Below, in pieces: positions 61,863 to 64,000 of a DNA stretch of 64,000 nt (positions are counted from its first letter, which is position 1; every line of letters starts with the position of its first letter). Both the position numbers and the translations under genes were made by a program. Source of the DNA: Bacillota bacterium (GTDB lineage Bacteria; Bacillota; UBA4882; UBA8346); the NCBI GenBank assembly GCA_023394955.1, contig JAEWZY010000050.1, positions 1 through 64,000 on the forward strand, in the 5' to 3' direction. A model generated the notes under the pieces. It saw nothing but the letters and a program-made list of their open reading frames with translations. It was not told where the DNA came from and ran no database searches.

Positions 61863-62729
61863 ATGATGGCTGAAAGTATTAGGTTTGTAATTATTACCGG
61901 GCTTTCGGGAGCCGGAAAATCGGAAACTATCAAATGTTTTGAAGATCTGGGCTACTTTTGCGTAGATAATCTACCGCCGGTATTGATACCGAAATTTGCG
62001 GAACTTTGCGCACAATCGGACGGTAGAATTAATAGGATAGCATTAGTTGTTGATATTAGGGGAGGCAGTTTTTTTGACGATGTTTTTGATGCATTGGAAA
62101 CACTAGAGCAAAATGGGTTTACCTACGAGATTGTTTTTTTGGAGGCCCGCGAAGAGATCTTGATCCGGCGTTTCAAAGAAAGCCGACGTAAGCATCCTCT
62201 TTCCAATACCGGGGGGATCTCAGATGGTATTAAGGCCGAAAAGGAAAAGCTAGAACCGATCAGGGGCAAGGCGAGCATGATTATTGATACCTCCGAACTG
62301 AACGCCCGCAGCCTCAGGGAGTTAATTAACCGTAAATATGAAAGCTTGCCTCAGCAGGAAAAGATGTTGGTTACGGTTATTTCCTTCGGTTTCAAAAAGG
62401 GCTTGCCTTTGGACGCCGATTTAGTTTTTGATGTGCGGTTCTTACCAAATCCATTTTATGTCGAGTCCTTAAAAGAACTTGATGGTAACCGGGATGAAGT
62501 AGCCAACTACGTTCTAAAATGGCCTGTTACCGCCAGGTTTTTGACAAAGTTATACGATTTTATCGATTTCTTAACTCCGCAATATGCCAAAGAGGGAAAG
62601 GCTAATTTAATCATCGGTGTCGGATGTACCGGCGGGCGGCACCGTTCCGTTACAATCGCTAATAAAATTGGGGAATATCTTAGAACCAAAGGGTACATGG
62701 TAACCGTTGACCACCGCGACGCCAATTAA
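61863..62729 (+). CDS. rapZ: RNase adapter / nucleotide-binding protein RapZ (YvcJ)
   Basis: 288 residues, full length. Walker A (GLSGAGKSETIK, about 11-22), DLGYFCVDNLPP, a Walker B-like VVDIRGG, and the C-terminal domain with VGCTGGRHRSVTIA. In E. coli RapZ controls GlmS through a small RNA; in Bacillus YvcJ affects competence. ATG 61863 or 61866. Directly upstream of glmR, the conserved order that normally continues to whiA. Confidence 0.94.
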   Translation: MMAESIRFVIITGLSGAGKSETIKCFEDLGYFCVDNLPPVLIPKFAELCAQSDGRINRIALVVDIRGGSFFDDVFDALETLEQNGFTYEIVFLEAREEILIRRFKESRRKHPLSNTGGISDGIKAEKEKLEPIRGKASMIIDTSELNARSLRELINRKYESLPQQEKMLVTVISFGFKKGLPLDADLVFDVRFLPNPFYVESLKELDGNRDEVANYVLKWPVTARFLTKLYDFIDFLTPQYAKEGKANLIIGVGCTGGRHRSVTIANKIGEYLRTKGYMVTVDHRDAN

Positions 62730-62760
62730 ACAAATTAAAGAAGGGGGGGACTGATCCGGA

Positions 62761-64000
62761 ATGTCATCTAAGAATCGGCCTCAAATAATAGCGGCATGTT
62801 GGCTTGTTTGCCTTCTGGTCTGTCTTACCTTAATTGGGACGGGAATATTAATCGGTTTTGATATTTGGAGTATAAAGGCGTTCAATGTTTGGGCGCGTGT
62901 TATAGTCAGCGCGTTGATGATTAGTTTTGGTATTGGGTTGGGTTATTTCAGCACTCTCAAGTTTTTTTGGATGATGGTCACTTGGCTCGCTAAAAACGAA
63001 CGATATCGCAATGGTAAGGGGAAGGGGCCTAAAATAGTTGTAGTTGGCGGAGGGACCGGTCTGGGAAGTATTTTAAGGGGACTTAAGGAGATTACCCCGC
63101 ACTTATCCGCCATAGTGACCGTTGCTGACGACGGCGGGAGTTCCGGCCGTTTGCGCCGGGAGTTCGGCATCCTGCCGCCGGGAGACATCCGTAACTGTTT
63201 AGTCGCAATGGCAGATATCGAGCCGTTAATGGAAAGACTGTTTCAATATCGTTTTACGGGTTCTTCTGATTTATCAGGCCATAATTTCGGCAACCTGTTT
63301 CTCGCTGCAATGACGGAGATTACCGGTGATTTTGAAAAGGCCATTAAAGAGTCTAGTAAAGTTTTGGCTGTTAGAGGCCAGGTTTTACCGGCAACCCTTG
63401 AAAATGTTGTTTTAAAAGCAGAGTTGGAAAATGGTAAAATTGTATCAGGAGAATCTGAAATACCTAAATCAAGAGTCCCGATTAAACGGGTTTTTTTGGA
63501 ACCGGCTGATTGTAAACCGGTTGCCGAGGCAATCGCCGCCATTAAAGAAGCTGAAATTATCATTTTAGGACCGGGGAGCCTATATACTAGTGTGATTCCG
63601 AATTTGTTAGTGGCTGAAATTACCGAAACGATTCGCAGGTCGACGGCGATTAAAATATATGTGTGCAATGCAATGACTCAAGCCGGAGAAACTGATAATT
63701 ATTCAGCCAGTCAGCATTTGAAGGCGATTATCGATCATGCTGGCCGGGGGTTGGTGGATTTTGCCTTGATCAATAATGAAACCATCAACCAGGAAATCCT
63801 CGAAAGATATAGTGAAGAAGGGGCAAAACCGGTCCGAATCGATCTGGACAACGTCGCTAGTTTAGGAGTTAGGTCTTTGACAGCGCAAATTATCACTAAA
63901 AATAATATAATCCGTCACGACGGCCTTAAATTAGCCCGGATAGTTTTAGGAATATACCGGACCCAGAAAATGGGGTATGCTTTTGGCAAACCCCTAACTA
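62761..64000 (+). CDS. glmR: GlmR (YvcK/CofD-like) with two N-terminal membrane helices (3' end outside window)
   Basis: 413 residues are visible and the frame is still open at the window edge. Residues about 9-31 and 42-67 are membrane helices; the cytoplasmic GlmR domain begins near residue 95: VVVGGGTGLGSIL, TVADDGGSSGRLR, PPGDIRNCL, HNFGNLFLA and LGPGSLYTSVIPNLL. GlmR senses UDP-GlcNAc and promotes flux into peptidoglycan. Bacillus GlmR has no membrane helices; membrane-anchored forms occur in other lineages. ATG 62761 has a GGGGGG stretch upstream. Little more than the C-terminus is missing. Confidence 0.92.
   Translation, partial: MSSKNRPQIIAACWLVCLLVCLTLIGTGILIGFDIWSIKAFNVWARVIVSALMISFGIGLGYFSTLKFFWMMVTWLAKNERYRNGKGKGPKIVVVGGGTGLGSILRGLKEITPHLSAIVTVADDGGSSGRLRREFGILPPGDIRNCLVAMADIEPLMERLFQYRFTGSSDLSGHNFGNLFLAAMTEITGDFEKAIKESSKVLAVRGQVLPATLENVVLKAELENGKIVSGESEIPKSRVPIKRVFLEPADCKPVAEAIAAIKEAEIIILGPGSLYTSVIPNLLVAEITETIRRSTAIKIYVCNAMTQAGETDNYSASQHLKAIIDHAGRGLVDFALINNETINQEILERYSEEGAKPVRIDLDNVASLGVRSLTAQIITKNNIIRHDGLKLARIVLGIYRTQKMGYAFGKPLT

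Noticed and set aside
1..64000. tRNA, rRNA, CRISPR, insertion sequences or prophage
   Set aside because: No cloverleaf, no regularly spaced repeats, and no transposase, integrase or phage structural motif was found on either strand.

Overview
The window looks like the chromosome of an anaerobic, endospore-forming member of the Bacillota (Firmicutes) that may also have an outer membrane. Evidence for a Bacillota relative: strong Shine-Dalgarno sites with frequent GTG and TTG starts, a LysM-GH18 spore cortex-lytic type enzyme, the rapZ-glmR pair, a CheD-containing chemotaxis operon, and NfnAB electron bifurcation. Evidence for an outer membrane is indirect: two secretin-family genes at 13.0-15.9 kb and a MacA/MacB-type exporter. 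Taxonomy is inference; there is no rRNA, tRNA, insertion sequence or CRISPR array here.

Layout. 0-8.1 kb: the end of an unknown gene, a sirtuin overlapping a pair of short ChrA-type transporters, a probable stand-alone structured RNA on the minus strand, recQ, and a macA-macB-macB exporter operon. 8.3-16 kb: a lone SLATT membrane protein, then the most unusual locus. A LuxR-type regulator with Glu at its phosphorylation site precedes two small secreted proteins that resemble pilus or spore-coat-U subunits, a large secreted Ig-like (chaperone-like) protein, and two paralogous secretins. 16-30 kb: envelope and spore proteins, an OmpR-type two-component system, a ferredoxin with NfnAB, a CARDB-like secreted protein and TypA. 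30-34.6 kb (minus strand): an acpS-nnr-alr operon ending in a lipoyl-like protein without its lysine, preceded by an orphan CheR.

34.9-49 kb: small secreted proteins, a nitroreductase, a solute-binding protein with its lobes in swapped order, an esterase, a class A penicillin-binding protein, and the chemotaxis operon cheD-cheA-cheW-cheR-cheB with cheY behind its own promoter. The CheW has a long acidic tail with two FliM/CheZ-like peptides. murI and apbE follow. 49.4-57.7 kb: a sugar-acid type catabolic cluster with an IlvD/Edd dehydratase, LacI regulator, tripartite tricarboxylate transporter (TctC, TctB, TctA), a Gfo/Idh/MocA dehydrogenase and a creatinase-like protein lacking most M24 metal ligands. 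57.8-64 kb: a SHOCT-domain protein, ddl, a LarA-like protein, a PHP phosphoesterase, rapZ and glmR, which runs off the right edge.

Shared themes. Peptidoglycan and envelope precursor genes are unusually dense (alr, murI, ddl, PBP1, rapZ, glmR, SleL-like). A diverged repeat of about 145 bp occurs near both ends of the window (406-549 and 60661-60814), each time upstream of a plus-strand gene. All function calls come from reading motifs by eye; no database search was run.
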